DNA of 64,000 nt from NCBI GenBank assembly GCA_937896885.1, contig CALBNX010000077.1:1-64000 (forward strand). Direction: 5' to 3'. The DNA is from an uncultured Clostridia bacterium (GTDB lineage Bacteria > Bacillota > Clostridia > Oscillospirales > Acutalibacteraceae). A program made the translations under genes and the position numbers. Positions within the stretch are counted from its first letter, which is position 1. Each line of letters opens with the position of its first letter. Below are positions 34,825 through 42,950 of this stretch, piece by piece. The notes under the pieces were generated by a model. The model was given only the letters and a program-made list of their open reading frames with translations, did not search any database and was not told the origin of the DNA.

Positions 34825-36426
34825 ATGTTCAACATTATCCCACAACCCGTCAGTATTCTAACCAATAGTGACCGAAAAGGGTTTACTCTTCACGCAGGGA
34901 CAATAATTTCTCCATATTCATTTTCAGATGATTTTATAAAATTTGTCCGTAAAAATTTTAATAAAAAGATTTGTATTCACGAAGACACGGGCGAAGAAAA
35001 ATCAATTATTCTCACTCTTGATGAAAGCTTTGAATATGACGAGGGTTATACTCTCAAATGTGAAAATAGACGAGTTTATATAAATGCGAAAACCGAAACA
35101 GGGTTGTTTTATGGCTTGCAGACTTTAAAGCAAATGCTTTTGCAAAAAGAAGGCAAGTTGCCATACACAGAAATAATAGATTATCCTCGTTTTTCTTATC
35201 GTGGATTTATGTTCGACTGTGGCAGATATTTTTATCCAGTAGAAGATGTTAAAAAAATAGTTGACCTTATGGCACTTCATAAACTCAATGTTTTGCATTG
35301 GCACTTGACTGAAGACCAAGGTTGGCGAGTTGAGATTAAAAAATATCCTTTGTTAACAGAAAAGGGCTCAATGAGAAGTCACACGAATTTTAATCACAAG
35401 GCTCACGGTAGATATTATACACAAGAAGAAATAAAAGAAATTGTCACTTATTGTCACGAGCGAAAAATTAAGGTTATTCCTGAATTTGATATTCCGGGAC
35501 ACAGCGTGGCGGCTATTTCTTGTTACCCATATTTATCTTGCCTTGACCGTGATTTAGAGGTTGCGACTCATTGGGGCGTTAAGCACGATATTCTTTGCGC
35601 GGGAAAAGAGTCCACATATAAGTTTGTTTATGATGTGCTTGATGAACTTATAGAATTATTCCCAGATAAGATTATTCATATCGGTGGCGACGAAGCAGTA
35701 AAAATGCGTTGGAAGAATTGTCCACATTGTCAGAAAGCAATTAAAGATAATAATCTTCGTGACGAAGACCATTTGCAGATGTTCTTTATGGCAAAAGTGA
35801 ATGATTATCTCAAAGAAAAGGGATATTCTTCAGTAATGTGGAATTATGATAAGATTGAAAACGCAGACACTTTGAGTCCTGATATCGCTTGGGATATATG
35901 CGGTATGGGTGACGATGAGGGGGTAGTTAAAAATGAACTAACTCGTGGCAGAAAGCTCATTAACACAAAATGTTACCCTTATTATTTTGATTTTCCTTAT
36001 GGTTGGAATACTCTTAAAACGGTTTGCGAAGACGATGGTGCTTTAACCGATAATGACGAAGAAACTTGGGGTATTGAGGCACAGATGTGGACAGAATATG
36101 TCCCAAATATGAAACGCTTGGAGTTTCTCACATTCCCAAGGCTTGGCGCAATGGCAGAGAATGCTTGGGCAGAGAAGGGGTATCCGTCATTCTCAACATT
36201 CCTTCACAAAGCACCAACATATTATAATTTGCTTGATGCATATAATGTGAATTATGCGCCACTTAAAAAGGCATGTCCCTCATTTTTCTATAAACACGCG
36301 TCTTCATTATGGTTTAAGCGCAGAGTTCTTCATTGGCAAGGACTACACAATTTAATTGATGACGCAAAAGCAGTGAAAGAAGCAGAAAAAATAAAAGCAG
36401 ACACTATTAAAAATGGCAAATGTTAA
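34825..36426 (+). CDS. Beta-N-acetylhexosaminidase, GH20 family
   Basis: A 533-residue glycoside hydrolase that removes terminal GlcNAc or GalNAc. An N-terminal GH20b-like domain (about 1-110) precedes the catalytic barrel, with the LHWHLTEDQGWR motif and the catalytic pair D289-E290 in HIGGDEAVKMRW. No signal peptide, so it works inside the cell on imported oligosaccharides. The ATG at 34825 follows a strong GGAGG; the in-frame ATG upstream falls across the promoter. A mucin- or chitin-derived substrate is plausible for a gut organism but not shown. Confidence 0.92.
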   Translation: MFNIIPQPVSILTNSDRKGFTLHAGTIISPYSFSDDFIKFVRKNFNKKICIHEDTGEEKSIILTLDESFEYDEGYTLKCENRRVYINAKTETGLFYGLQTLKQMLLQKEGKLPYTEIIDYPRFSYRGFMFDCGRYFYPVEDVKKIVDLMALHKLNVLHWHLTEDQGWRVEIKKYPLLTEKGSMRSHTNFNHKAHGRYYTQEEIKEIVTYCHERKIKVIPEFDIPGHSVAAISCYPYLSCLDRDLEVATHWGVKHDILCAGKESTYKFVYDVLDELIELFPDKIIHIGGDEAVKMRWKNCPHCQKAIKDNNLRDEDHLQMFFMAKVNDYLKEKGYSSVMWNYDKIENADTLSPDIAWDICGMGDDEGVVKNELTRGRKLINTKCYPYYFDFPYGWNTLKTVCEDDGALTDNDEETWGIEAQMWTEYVPNMKRLEFLTFPRLGAMAENAWAEKGYPSFSTFLHKAPTYYNLLDAYNVNYAPLKKACPSFFYKHASSLWFKRRVLHWQGLHNLIDDAKAVKEAEKIKADTIKNGKC

Positions 36427-36487
36427 TTTTAACTAAAATTAGGGAATTAGTTAAAAAATATCTATTATATATTTGAGGTGTTATACA

Positions 36488-37996
36488 ATGAAAAAATACG
36501 TATTGGCATTAGACCAGGGAACAACAAGTTCACGCGCAATTCTTTTTGACAAAAAGGGAAACATCTGTTTTAAAGCTCAGCACGAGTTTACACAGATTTA
36601 TCCACACACAGGTTGGGTTGAGCACAACCCAATGGAAATTCTCTTTTCACAGTTGCAATCTGTTATGGAAGTAATGGCAGAGAGCAAAGCAACAGCAGAA
36701 GATATTGCGGCAATCGGTATCACAAATCAGCGTGAAACAACAATCGTATGGGATAAATCAACAGGTAAACCTATTTATAATGCGATTGTTTGGCAATGTA
36801 GAAGAACTGCTGATATGTGTGAGAAAATCAAAGCAGACGAAGAATTGACACAATATATCAAAGACCATACAGGTCTTGTTGTTGACGCATATTTCTCTGC
36901 AACAAAGATTAAATGGATTCTCGACAATGTTGATGGCGCAAGAGAATTAGCAGAAAAAGGTCAGCTTCTTTTCGGTACAGTTGAAACTTGGCTTATCTGG
37001 AACTTAACAGGTGGCGCTGTGCATATTACTGACTACTCAAACGCATCAAGAACAATGATTTTTGATGTTGATAAGCTTTGTTGGGATGAGTATCTTTGTG
37101 AAAAAATCGGTATTCCAATGGCAATGCTTCCAGAAGCAGTACCATCAAGCAAGGTTTACGGAACAGTTGCAAAGAGCGTTATGGGTATTGAAGAGTTGGC
37201 GGGTGTGCCAATTTCAGGCGCAATCGGTGACCAGCCTGCTGCACTTTTCGGTCAGGGATGTTTCGAAAGTGGTCAGGCAAAGAATACATACGGCACAGGT
37301 TGTTTCTTGCTTATGAATACAGGTGATAAGAGAGTTGAGTCAAAGAATAATCTTGTTACAGGTGTTGCATGGGGTATTGGCGATAAAGTTACTTATGCTA
37401 TTGAGGGTTCTGCTTTCAATGCGGGTTCAGTAATCAAGTGGCTTCGTGACGATTTACAGCTTATACCATCTGCTCGTCGTTGTGACGAATTAGCAGAGAG
37501 CGTTCCAAATTCAAATGGTGTTTATTTTGTTCCTGCATTTACAGGACTTGGCGCACCTTATTGGGATATGTATGCTCGTGGAACAATCGTTGGACTTACT
37601 CGTGGCGCTAATTCTGCTCACATTTGCCGAAGCGTTCTTGAAGCAATCGCATATCAGATGACAGACTTGCTTGAAGCAATGAAACAAGATTCAGACATCC
37701 AGCTTTCAGAACTTCGTGTTGATGGTGGCGCATCAGTAAGTGATATTATGATGCAAATTCAATCAGATATGATTAGAACCAATGTTAACCGTCCAAAGAT
37801 GGTTGAAACAACTGCAATCGGTGCGGCTTATCTTGCTGGTCTTGCAACAGGATTCTGGAAAGATACTGACGAAATCGCAAAAATCCGTGAAGTTGATAAA
37901 GTTTTCGAGCCACAGATGGATATTGAAAAACGCGAAAAGAGATATCGTGGATGGCTTCGTGCAGTTGAACGTTCAAGAGATTGGGTTGAACACTAA
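36488..37996 (+). CDS. glpK: Glycerol kinase
   Basis: A 502-residue FGGY kinase that makes glycerol-3-phosphate. The start YVLALDQGTTSSRAILFD, the FGGY signature regions (NTYGTGCFLLMNTG and GLGAPYWDMYARG) and DGGASVSD near the C terminus are typical. A GAGGTG site precedes the ATG at 36488. Its stop overlaps the start of the next gene by one base, so the small protein downstream is translationally coupled. Confidence 0.96.
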   Translation: MKKYVLALDQGTTSSRAILFDKKGNICFKAQHEFTQIYPHTGWVEHNPMEILFSQLQSVMEVMAESKATAEDIAAIGITNQRETTIVWDKSTGKPIYNAIVWQCRRTADMCEKIKADEELTQYIKDHTGLVVDAYFSATKIKWILDNVDGARELAEKGQLLFGTVETWLIWNLTGGAVHITDYSNASRTMIFDVDKLCWDEYLCEKIGIPMAMLPEAVPSSKVYGTVAKSVMGIEELAGVPISGAIGDQPAALFGQGCFESGQAKNTYGTGCFLLMNTGDKRVESKNNLVTGVAWGIGDKVTYAIEGSAFNAGSVIKWLRDDLQLIPSARRCDELAESVPNSNGVYFVPAFTGLGAPYWDMYARGTIVGLTRGANSAHICRSVLEAIAYQMTDLLEAMKQDSDIQLSELRVDGGASVSDIMMQIQSDMIRTNVNRPKMVETTAIGAAYLAGLATGFWKDTDEIAKIREVDKVFEPQMDIEKREKRYRGWLRAVERSRDWVEH

Positions 37997-38271
37997 TGGC
38001 AAAGATTTTAATGTTTCGAACACCTGAAAAGCTTATTGACCATTTTTTAGAGCACGGTGAAGCAACTGGGTGCGATTCAGCAGAAGAATATCTTATCAAA
38101 GCAAACGCAGTGATACAGAATCCCGATGCAAAATCAAAATATGAAACAGATGAAGACGATAACGACAAGATTTACTATCTCTCTCAAACGGGAGAGATAG
38201 TATTCGTATCAATGGATGGATATATCCGAACATATTTTATTGCTGACGACGAATATTTTGAGCGTCAGTAA
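37996..38271 (+). CDS. Small orphan protein, paralogous domain of the zinc-ribbon protein
   Basis: A 91-residue soluble protein I cannot name. It matches the C-terminal domain of the zinc-ribbon protein at 30823-31434: both have a H(F/Y)xxHGxET start, a (E)EYLxKANAVIQ helix, an acidic stretch, a beta-rich part and an ending GYIRTYFIA followed by YxxxQ. The same pattern occurs at the ends of some polymorphic toxins, so an RNase-like fold is possible but unproven. It overlaps the glpK stop by one base and is followed by malic enzyme 15 bases later. Confidence 0.7.
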   Translation: MAKILMFRTPEKLIDHFLEHGEATGCDSAEEYLIKANAVIQNPDAKSKYETDEDDNDKIYYLSQTGEIVFVSMDGYIRTYFIADDEYFERQ

Positions 38272-38286
38272 GTGGGAGCAAAGCAA

Positions 38287-39459
38287 ATGGATTACGCAAA
38301 AGAGAGCTTAAAACTTCATTATGAGTGGCAGGGCAAAATCGAAATAAAAACAAGGGCAAAGGCTAACGATAAAGAGTCTTTGTCGCTTGCATATACCCCA
38401 GGTGTTGCTGAACCTTGCCTTGAAATTCAAAAAGACATTAACAAATCTTACGAACTCACTCGCCGTTGGAATACAGTTGCGGTTGTAACTGATGGTACAG
38501 CAGTTTTAGGACTTGGTGACATTGGCCCCGAAGCTGGAATGCCCGTAATGGAGGGCAAGTGCGTCCTTTTCAAAGAGTTTGGTGGAGTTGATGCGATTCC
38601 TCTTTGCATAAGAAGTAAAGATGTTGATGAAATTGTTAATTGTATCTCTCTTTTGGGTGGTAGCTTCGGTGGAATCAATCTTGAAGATATTGCAGCGCCC
38701 CGTTGCTTTGAGATTGAAAGAAAGTTAAAAGAAAAGCTTGATATTCCTGTTTTCCATGACGACCAGCACGGCACAGCCGTTGTTGTTGGCGCGGCAGTAA
38801 CAAACGCCCTTCGTCTTGTGAATAAGAAAATCGAAGATTGCACTGTTGTATTCAGCGGTGCAGGTGCGGCGGGTATTGCGATTGCAAAGCTCATATATCA
38901 AATGGGTGCAGGGAATATTATAATGTGCGATAAAATGGGTATTCTTTGCATTGGTGAAGAATGGATGAACTCTGCACAAGCACAAATGGCAGAAATCACT
39001 AATAAAAATCATATAAAAGGTACACTTGCAGATGCTTTGAAAGGTGCGGATATTTTTATCGGCGTTTCAGCACCTAACATCGTCACCGAAGAAATGATAA
39101 AATCAATGGCAGAGAATGCAATTGTATTCCCAATGGCAAACCCAACACCTGAAATTATGCCTAACAAAGCAAAAAATGCTGGTGCAAAGGTTGTGGGTAC
39201 AGGTCGAAGTGACTATCCTAACCAGATTAACAATGTGCTTGCATTCCCAGGCATATTTCGTGGTGCTCTTGATTGCAGAGCAAGTGATATTAACGAAGAA
39301 ATGAAAATTGCGGCGGCAAAGGCAATCGCATCACTTGTGAGTGATGAAGAGTTGAGTGAAGATTATATCTTGCCTAAAGCATTTGACGAAAGAGTGGGCT
39401 CAACTGTTGCAAAAGCAGTTGTTGAAGCTGCAAAACAAAGTGGAGTTGCTAGAATATGA
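38287..39459 (+). CDS. Malic enzyme
   Basis: A 390-residue short bacterial malic enzyme that oxidatively decarboxylates malate to pyruvate with NAD(P). The N-terminal SLAYTPGVAEPCL, the malate/metal region VFHDDQHGTAVV and the Rossmann motif VFSGAGAAGIAIAKL are present. The ATG at 38287 follows GGGAGC; a GTG upstream lies closer to the previous stop. Its last codons overlap the next gene by 4 bases. NAD or NADP preference is not decided. Confidence 0.93.
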   Translation: MDYAKESLKLHYEWQGKIEIKTRAKANDKESLSLAYTPGVAEPCLEIQKDINKSYELTRRWNTVAVVTDGTAVLGLGDIGPEAGMPVMEGKCVLFKEFGGVDAIPLCIRSKDVDEIVNCISLLGGSFGGINLEDIAAPRCFEIERKLKEKLDIPVFHDDQHGTAVVVGAAVTNALRLVNKKIEDCTVVFSGAGAAGIAIAKLIYQMGAGNIIMCDKMGILCIGEEWMNSAQAQMAEITNKNHIKGTLADALKGADIFIGVSAPNIVTEEMIKSMAENAIVFPMANPTPEIMPNKAKNAGAKVVGTGRSDYPNQINNVLAFPGIFRGALDCRASDINEEMKIAAAKAIASLVSDEELSEDYILPKAFDERVGSTVAKAVVEAAKQSGVARI

Positions 39460-39866
39460 AAGAAACATACGAAAACTCTGCGGAATATCGAGAAGTCCCA
39501 CAAATGACAAGGTCAGAGTATATTGCAGAATATCACGATATAACAACCCATTTTGATGAAGAGAAAAAAGAAATAAAAAAGGTTTTTCCGATAGCAATAA
39601 TAATGGCAGTGATTTGTGTTGTTGTGTTATTTCTTCTTTTTCTTTCAGGCAATAACATTCTTCATTATAACTGGCGAATTCATTTTTATTTAGGTCAAGA
39701 AACAGCAATATTTTATTTTATTCTCCCATTGATACCAACATTTCCTTTTTTGGCAATGCTAAAAAGATTTAAAAAAATAAAAAATAAAGAAAACGAACGA
39801 CTTAAAGACCTTGAAGATAGAAAAAATCTCTGTATTGAAATAGGCACATACAACGCAGAAGAATAG
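39456..39866 (+). CDS. Two-span membrane protein, paralogue 1
   Basis: A 136-residue protein, unrecognised. It has a charged N-terminal part with TRSEYIAEYHDI, two hydrophobic spans (about residues 46-66 and 84-105), a basic helix and the ending IGTYNAEE. The two genes that follow share this plan and the TR(S/T)QY/H and xTY(D/N) marks, so this is the first of three tandem paralogues. It overlaps malic enzyme by 4 bases. Confidence 0.65.
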   Translation: MKETYENSAEYREVPQMTRSEYIAEYHDITTHFDEEKKEIKKVFPIAIIMAVICVVVLFLLFLSGNNILHYNWRIHFYLGQETAIFYFILPLIPTFPFLAMLKRFKKIKNKENERLKDLEDRKNLCIEIGTYNAEE

Positions 39867-39875
39867 GTGAATATA

Positions 39876-40370
39876 ATGAGTGAAAAGAAAGATATTTCAA
39901 GCACTTACAACTCAATATTTGACCAGAACACTGTGACCGAGCTTGAAGAAGTTGTTGAAGGTAAAGAATATCAACAAGCAATCTTCGGTCAGAATATGAA
40001 TGGTGCTATGAACGAAGTTCTTTACACTCGTTCACAATATATCAAAGACTATTCAGATATTGTTGATAACTATAAAAAAGAACGAAACGAGCAATTTAAA
40101 TCAATAGCGATGGTGCTAGGTGTTGCAATAGCTTTGAGTTTGGTTGCAGACCTTCGTTATAAGTTTATGGGTACAAGCGTTGTAACGGGACTTATAAAAT
40201 ATGTAGGAACATTAATATCGGTAGTGGTTACAATCGTTCCACCGTTTCTTATATTTGGTTATGTAAGACAAGTTTTTAAATGCAGAAAGCAAATGAAAAA
40301 AGCAATTCAAAAGCTTGATGCACAAAAACGAGAGCATATGACAAACGCTACTTATGATGCAAATAGATAA
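39876..40370 (+). CDS. Two-span membrane protein, paralogue 2
   Basis: A 164-residue protein of unknown function. Relative to its left neighbour it has an extra acidic N-terminal stretch of about 50 residues, then TRSQYIKDYSDIVDNYKKE, two spans (about 84-104 and 112-135), a basic helix and the ending NATYDANR. The ATG at 39876 follows AGGTGA; the longer frame has no ribosome site. Gap of 9 bases after paralogue 1. Confidence 0.7.
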   Translation: MSEKKDISSTYNSIFDQNTVTELEEVVEGKEYQQAIFGQNMNGAMNEVLYTRSQYIKDYSDIVDNYKKERNEQFKSIAMVLGVAIALSLVADLRYKFMGTSVVTGLIKYVGTLISVVVTIVPPFLIFGYVRQVFKCRKQMKKAIQKLDAQKREHMTNATYDANR

Positions 40371-40384
40371 AAGGGGATTTGTTT

Positions 40385-40972
40385 ATGGACGAAAAGAACT
40401 TAAATCCACAAAAAGAAGATATTTCATCAAGCTATAACGACGTTTTTGAGTATAATGTAGTTGATGTTGAGCCCGAGATGATGAACAGGGATTATCTTAA
40501 TCAGATTTATGATGACGATATGGATTCTCTCAACAAAGTTGTGCTTTTGACCCGTACACAACATTTTAAAAGAGTTGAAGAAACAAAGCAAAGCTATGAA
40601 AAAGAGATAAACTGGTCAAAGAAACTTTTGACGGTGTCAGGGATAATACTTGCCGTTTTCATAGGTGTGGCAATCAGTTTTTATGCACAAGGTTTGCATT
40701 ATTATGATTTGTTCGCAGAAAACATTGTTGATGTTGGAACAAGCGGAGGATATGAAGCCATAGAACTAAAAGGAATGTGGCAAATTTTTGGTTTATCTGG
40801 AATGGTTGGAAGTGTGTTTTTGTTCATAGGAGGTCTTCAGTTCTTTTTCTTGGGCTATGGCAACATAAAACGCATAAAGAACTTGAAAAAGACAAGAGAA
40901 AGTGCCTTGCAAAAACTTGAGGATACAAAAACAGAGCATATGCTCGCTGGCACTTATGACTCGAGTAAATAA
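40385..40972 (+). CDS. Two-span membrane protein, paralogue 3
   Basis: A 195-residue protein of unknown function with the same plan as paralogue 2: an acidic N terminus with KEDISSSYND, then LTRTQHFKRVEETKQSYEKE, two spans (about 80-100 and 130-155, separated by a longer outside loop), a basic helix, and TEHMLAGTYDSSK at the end. AAGGGG precedes the ATG at 40385. The cluster ends in a strong terminator. Confidence 0.7.
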   Translation: MDEKNLNPQKEDISSSYNDVFEYNVVDVEPEMMNRDYLNQIYDDDMDSLNKVVLLTRTQHFKRVEETKQSYEKEINWSKKLLTVSGIILAVFIGVAISFYAQGLHYYDLFAENIVDVGTSGGYEAIELKGMWQIFGLSGMVGSVFLFIGGLQFFFLGYGNIKRIKNLKKTRESALQKLEDTKTEHMLAGTYDSSK

Positions 40973-40975
40973 AAA

Positions 40976-41010
40976 ACAAAAAGACGGAGTTTTAATACTC
41001 CGTCTTTTTT
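40976..41010 (+). terminator. Shared terminator of the plus operon and the GGGtGRT gene
   Basis: AAAGACGGAGT pairs with ACTCCGTCTTT across a 6-base loop, with T-runs on both strands. Confidence 0.88.
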
Positions 41011-41026
41011 ATTTACAATAATCTAA

Positions 41027-42034
41027 TTATTTAGAAGCTTCTTCAACAGCAACTGCACATGCAACTGTTGCGCCTACCATTGGGTTGTTACCCATACCGA
41101 TAAGACCCATCATTTCAACGTGAGCAGGAACTGAAGATGAACCAGCGAACTGTGCGTCACCGTGCATTCTACCCATTGTATCTGTAAGACCATAAGAAGC
41201 AGGACCTGCAGCCATGTTATCTGGGTGAAGTGTACGACCTGTGCCGCCACCTGAAGCAACTGAGAAGTAGTTAACGCCATTTTCCATAGCCCACTTCTTA
41301 TATGTGCCTGCAACTGGGTGCTGGAAACGAGTTGGGTTGGTTGAGTTACCTGTGATAGAAACGTCAACGCCCTCTGCCTTCATAATTGCAACGCCTTCAA
41401 GAACATCGTTTGCGCCGTAGCAACGAACAGCAGCTCTTTCGCCGTCTGAATATTTTGTTTCGTTAACGATTTTAAGTTCGCCTGTGTAGAAATCATACTC
41501 AGTCTGAACATATGTGAAACCGTTGATTCTTGAAATAATCATAGCAGCATCTTTACCAAGACCGTTAAGGATAACGCGGAGTGGTTCTTTACGAACTTTG
41601 TTAGCTGTCTTTGCGATACCGATAGCACCTTCAGCAGCAGCAAATGATTCGTGACCTGCAACGAATGCGAAACACTTTGTTTCTTCTTTAAGAAGCATTG
41701 CGCCAAGGTTACCGTGACCAAGACCAACGTCTCTCTGTTCAGCAACTGAACCAGGGATACAGAATGCCTGAAGACCTTTACCGATAACTGCAGCAGCTTC
41801 AGAAGCTGTTTTTACACCTGATTTAAGTGCAAGTGCAACACCGAGTGTATAAGCCCAAACAGCATTTTCAAATGCGATTGGCTGAACACCTTTAACGATG
41901 CCTTCAACATCGATACCTTTTGATTCGCAAAGAGCCTTTGCATCTTCGAGAGAAGCAATACCGTATTCAGCAAGACATTTCTCGATTTTAGCCATTCTTC
42001 TTTCTTTGCCTTCAAATCTTACATCATTAGCCAT
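41027..42034 (-). CDS. GGGtGRT family protein
   Basis: A 335-residue cytosolic protein of a highly conserved family named after its GGGTGRT motif (residues 262-268, preceded by FSVAS). No reaction has been established to my knowledge. The C-terminal part is rich in Gly and carries MGRMHGDAQFAGSSSVPAHVEM. The start follows GGAGGAT. It lies 18 bases after an Fe-S scaffold-like gene, a pairing I know as typical of this family, so a role in metal-cluster assembly or use is a reasonable inference. Confidence 0.87.
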   Translation of the reverse strand: MANDVRFEGKERRMAKIEKCLAEYGIASLEDAKALCESKGIDVEGIVKGVQPIAFENAVWAYTLGVALALKSGVKTASEAAAVIGKGLQAFCIPGSVAEQRDVGLGHGNLGAMLLKEETKCFAFVAGHESFAAAEGAIGIAKTANKVRKEPLRVILNGLGKDAAMIISRINGFTYVQTEYDFYTGELKIVNETKYSDGERAAVRCYGANDVLEGVAIMKAEGVDVSITGNSTNPTRFQHPVAGTYKKWAMENGVNYFSVASGGGTGRTLHPDNMAAGPASYGLTDTMGRMHGDAQFAGSSSVPAHVEMMGLIGMGNNPMVGATVACAVAVEEASK

Positions 42035-42052
42035 TTTAGTATCCTCCTTCTC

Positions 42053-42748
42053 TTATTCTTCTCTTGGGTCGATATACTTTGCAGCATCTGCAAAACGACC
42101 GTATGAACCTGTATTGTTCTTAAGAGCTGTTGCAGCATCCATGCCGTGACGGATATCTTCCATCATCTTACCGAGCTTAACGAACTCATAACCGATAACC
42201 TGGTCATCGCTGTCAAGAGCCATTCTTGTGATATAGCCTTCAGCCATTTCCATATAACGAACGCCCTTAACCTTTGTTGAGAACATTGTACCAACCTGTG
42301 AACGAAGTCCTTTACCAAGGTCTTCAAGACCTGCACCAACAACAAGACCGTCTTCTGAGAAAGCAGACTGTGAACGACCATAAACGAGCTGGAGAAAGAT
42401 TTCTCTCATAGCAGTATTGATAGCGTCACAAACAAGGTCTGTGTTAAGGCATTCAAGAAGAGTTTTACCAGGAAGAATTTCAGCAGCCATAGCAGCTGAG
42501 TGAGTCATACCTGAGCAACCGAGAGTCTCAACAAGAGCCTCTTCAACAATACCATCTTTAATGTTAAGTGTGAGCTTACATGTACCCTGTTGAGGAGCAC
42601 ACCAGCCGATGCCGTGTGAGAAGCCTGAAATATCTTTGATTTCATAAGCTTTTACCCATTTTCCTTCTTCAGGAATTGGAGCTGGACCGTGATGAGGACC
42701 TTTAGCTACACAGCACATTTTTTCAACTTCATGTGAGTAGTTAATCAT
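42053..42748 (-). CDS. Iron-sulfur cluster scaffold-like protein
   Basis: A 231-residue protein related to the NifU/IscU N-terminal scaffold. Cysteines C12-C13, C50, C57 and C78 (in LGCSGMTHS) could hold a cluster; the LGCSG loop and helix that follows match the scaffold fold. It is longer than NifU-type scaffolds and has a C-terminal domain rich in charged residues. First gene of a two-gene operon with the GGGtGRT protein. The AAGGAG site is rather far (12 bases) from the ATG. Confidence 0.8.
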   Translation of the reverse strand: MINYSHEVEKMCCVAKGPHHGPAPIPEEGKWVKAYEIKDISGFSHGIGWCAPQQGTCKLTLNIKDGIVEEALVETLGCSGMTHSAAMAAEILPGKTLLECLNTDLVCDAINTAMREIFLQLVYGRSQSAFSEDGLVVGAGLEDLGKGLRSQVGTMFSTKVKGVRYMEMAEGYITRMALDSDDQVIGYEFVKLGKMMEDIRHGMDAATALKNNTGSYGRFADAAKYIDPREE

Positions 42749-42799
42749 AATAAATGAAAACTCCTTTCATATTTTAGCGGAATAATTCCTATCTTAGCA

Positions 42800-42828
42800 A
42801 TTATACAATTATTGCCAGAATTTTTCAA
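42800..42828 (-). promoter_or_regulatory. Promoter of the scaffold-GGGtGRT operon
   Basis: Minus strand TTGAAA, 17 bases, TATAAT, 51 bases upstream of the scaffold gene start. Confidence 0.75.
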
Positions 42829-42910
42829 TAGTTATTTTGACAAAAGATTGACAAAGAATATGAAAATTATAGTCATAATTGTATTATGAGCAGATTTTTC
42901 ATAATAATAC

Positions 42911-42939
42911 AAAAAATAGGGACGCTTTTTGGCGTCCCA
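42911..42939 (-). terminator. Terminator of the argS operon
   Basis: GGGACGC pairs with GCGTCCC around a 6-base loop; on the minus strand the stem is followed by TATTTTTT. Confidence 0.85.
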
Positions 42940-42950
42940 TAAATTTTTAT

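Noticed and set aside
42749..42799. Riboswitch or T-box before the scaffold/GGGtGRT, gltX, glnS, argS or proS genes
   Set aside because: No specifier stem, TGGNACCGCG antiterminator or other riboswitch core was seen; the leaders are short.
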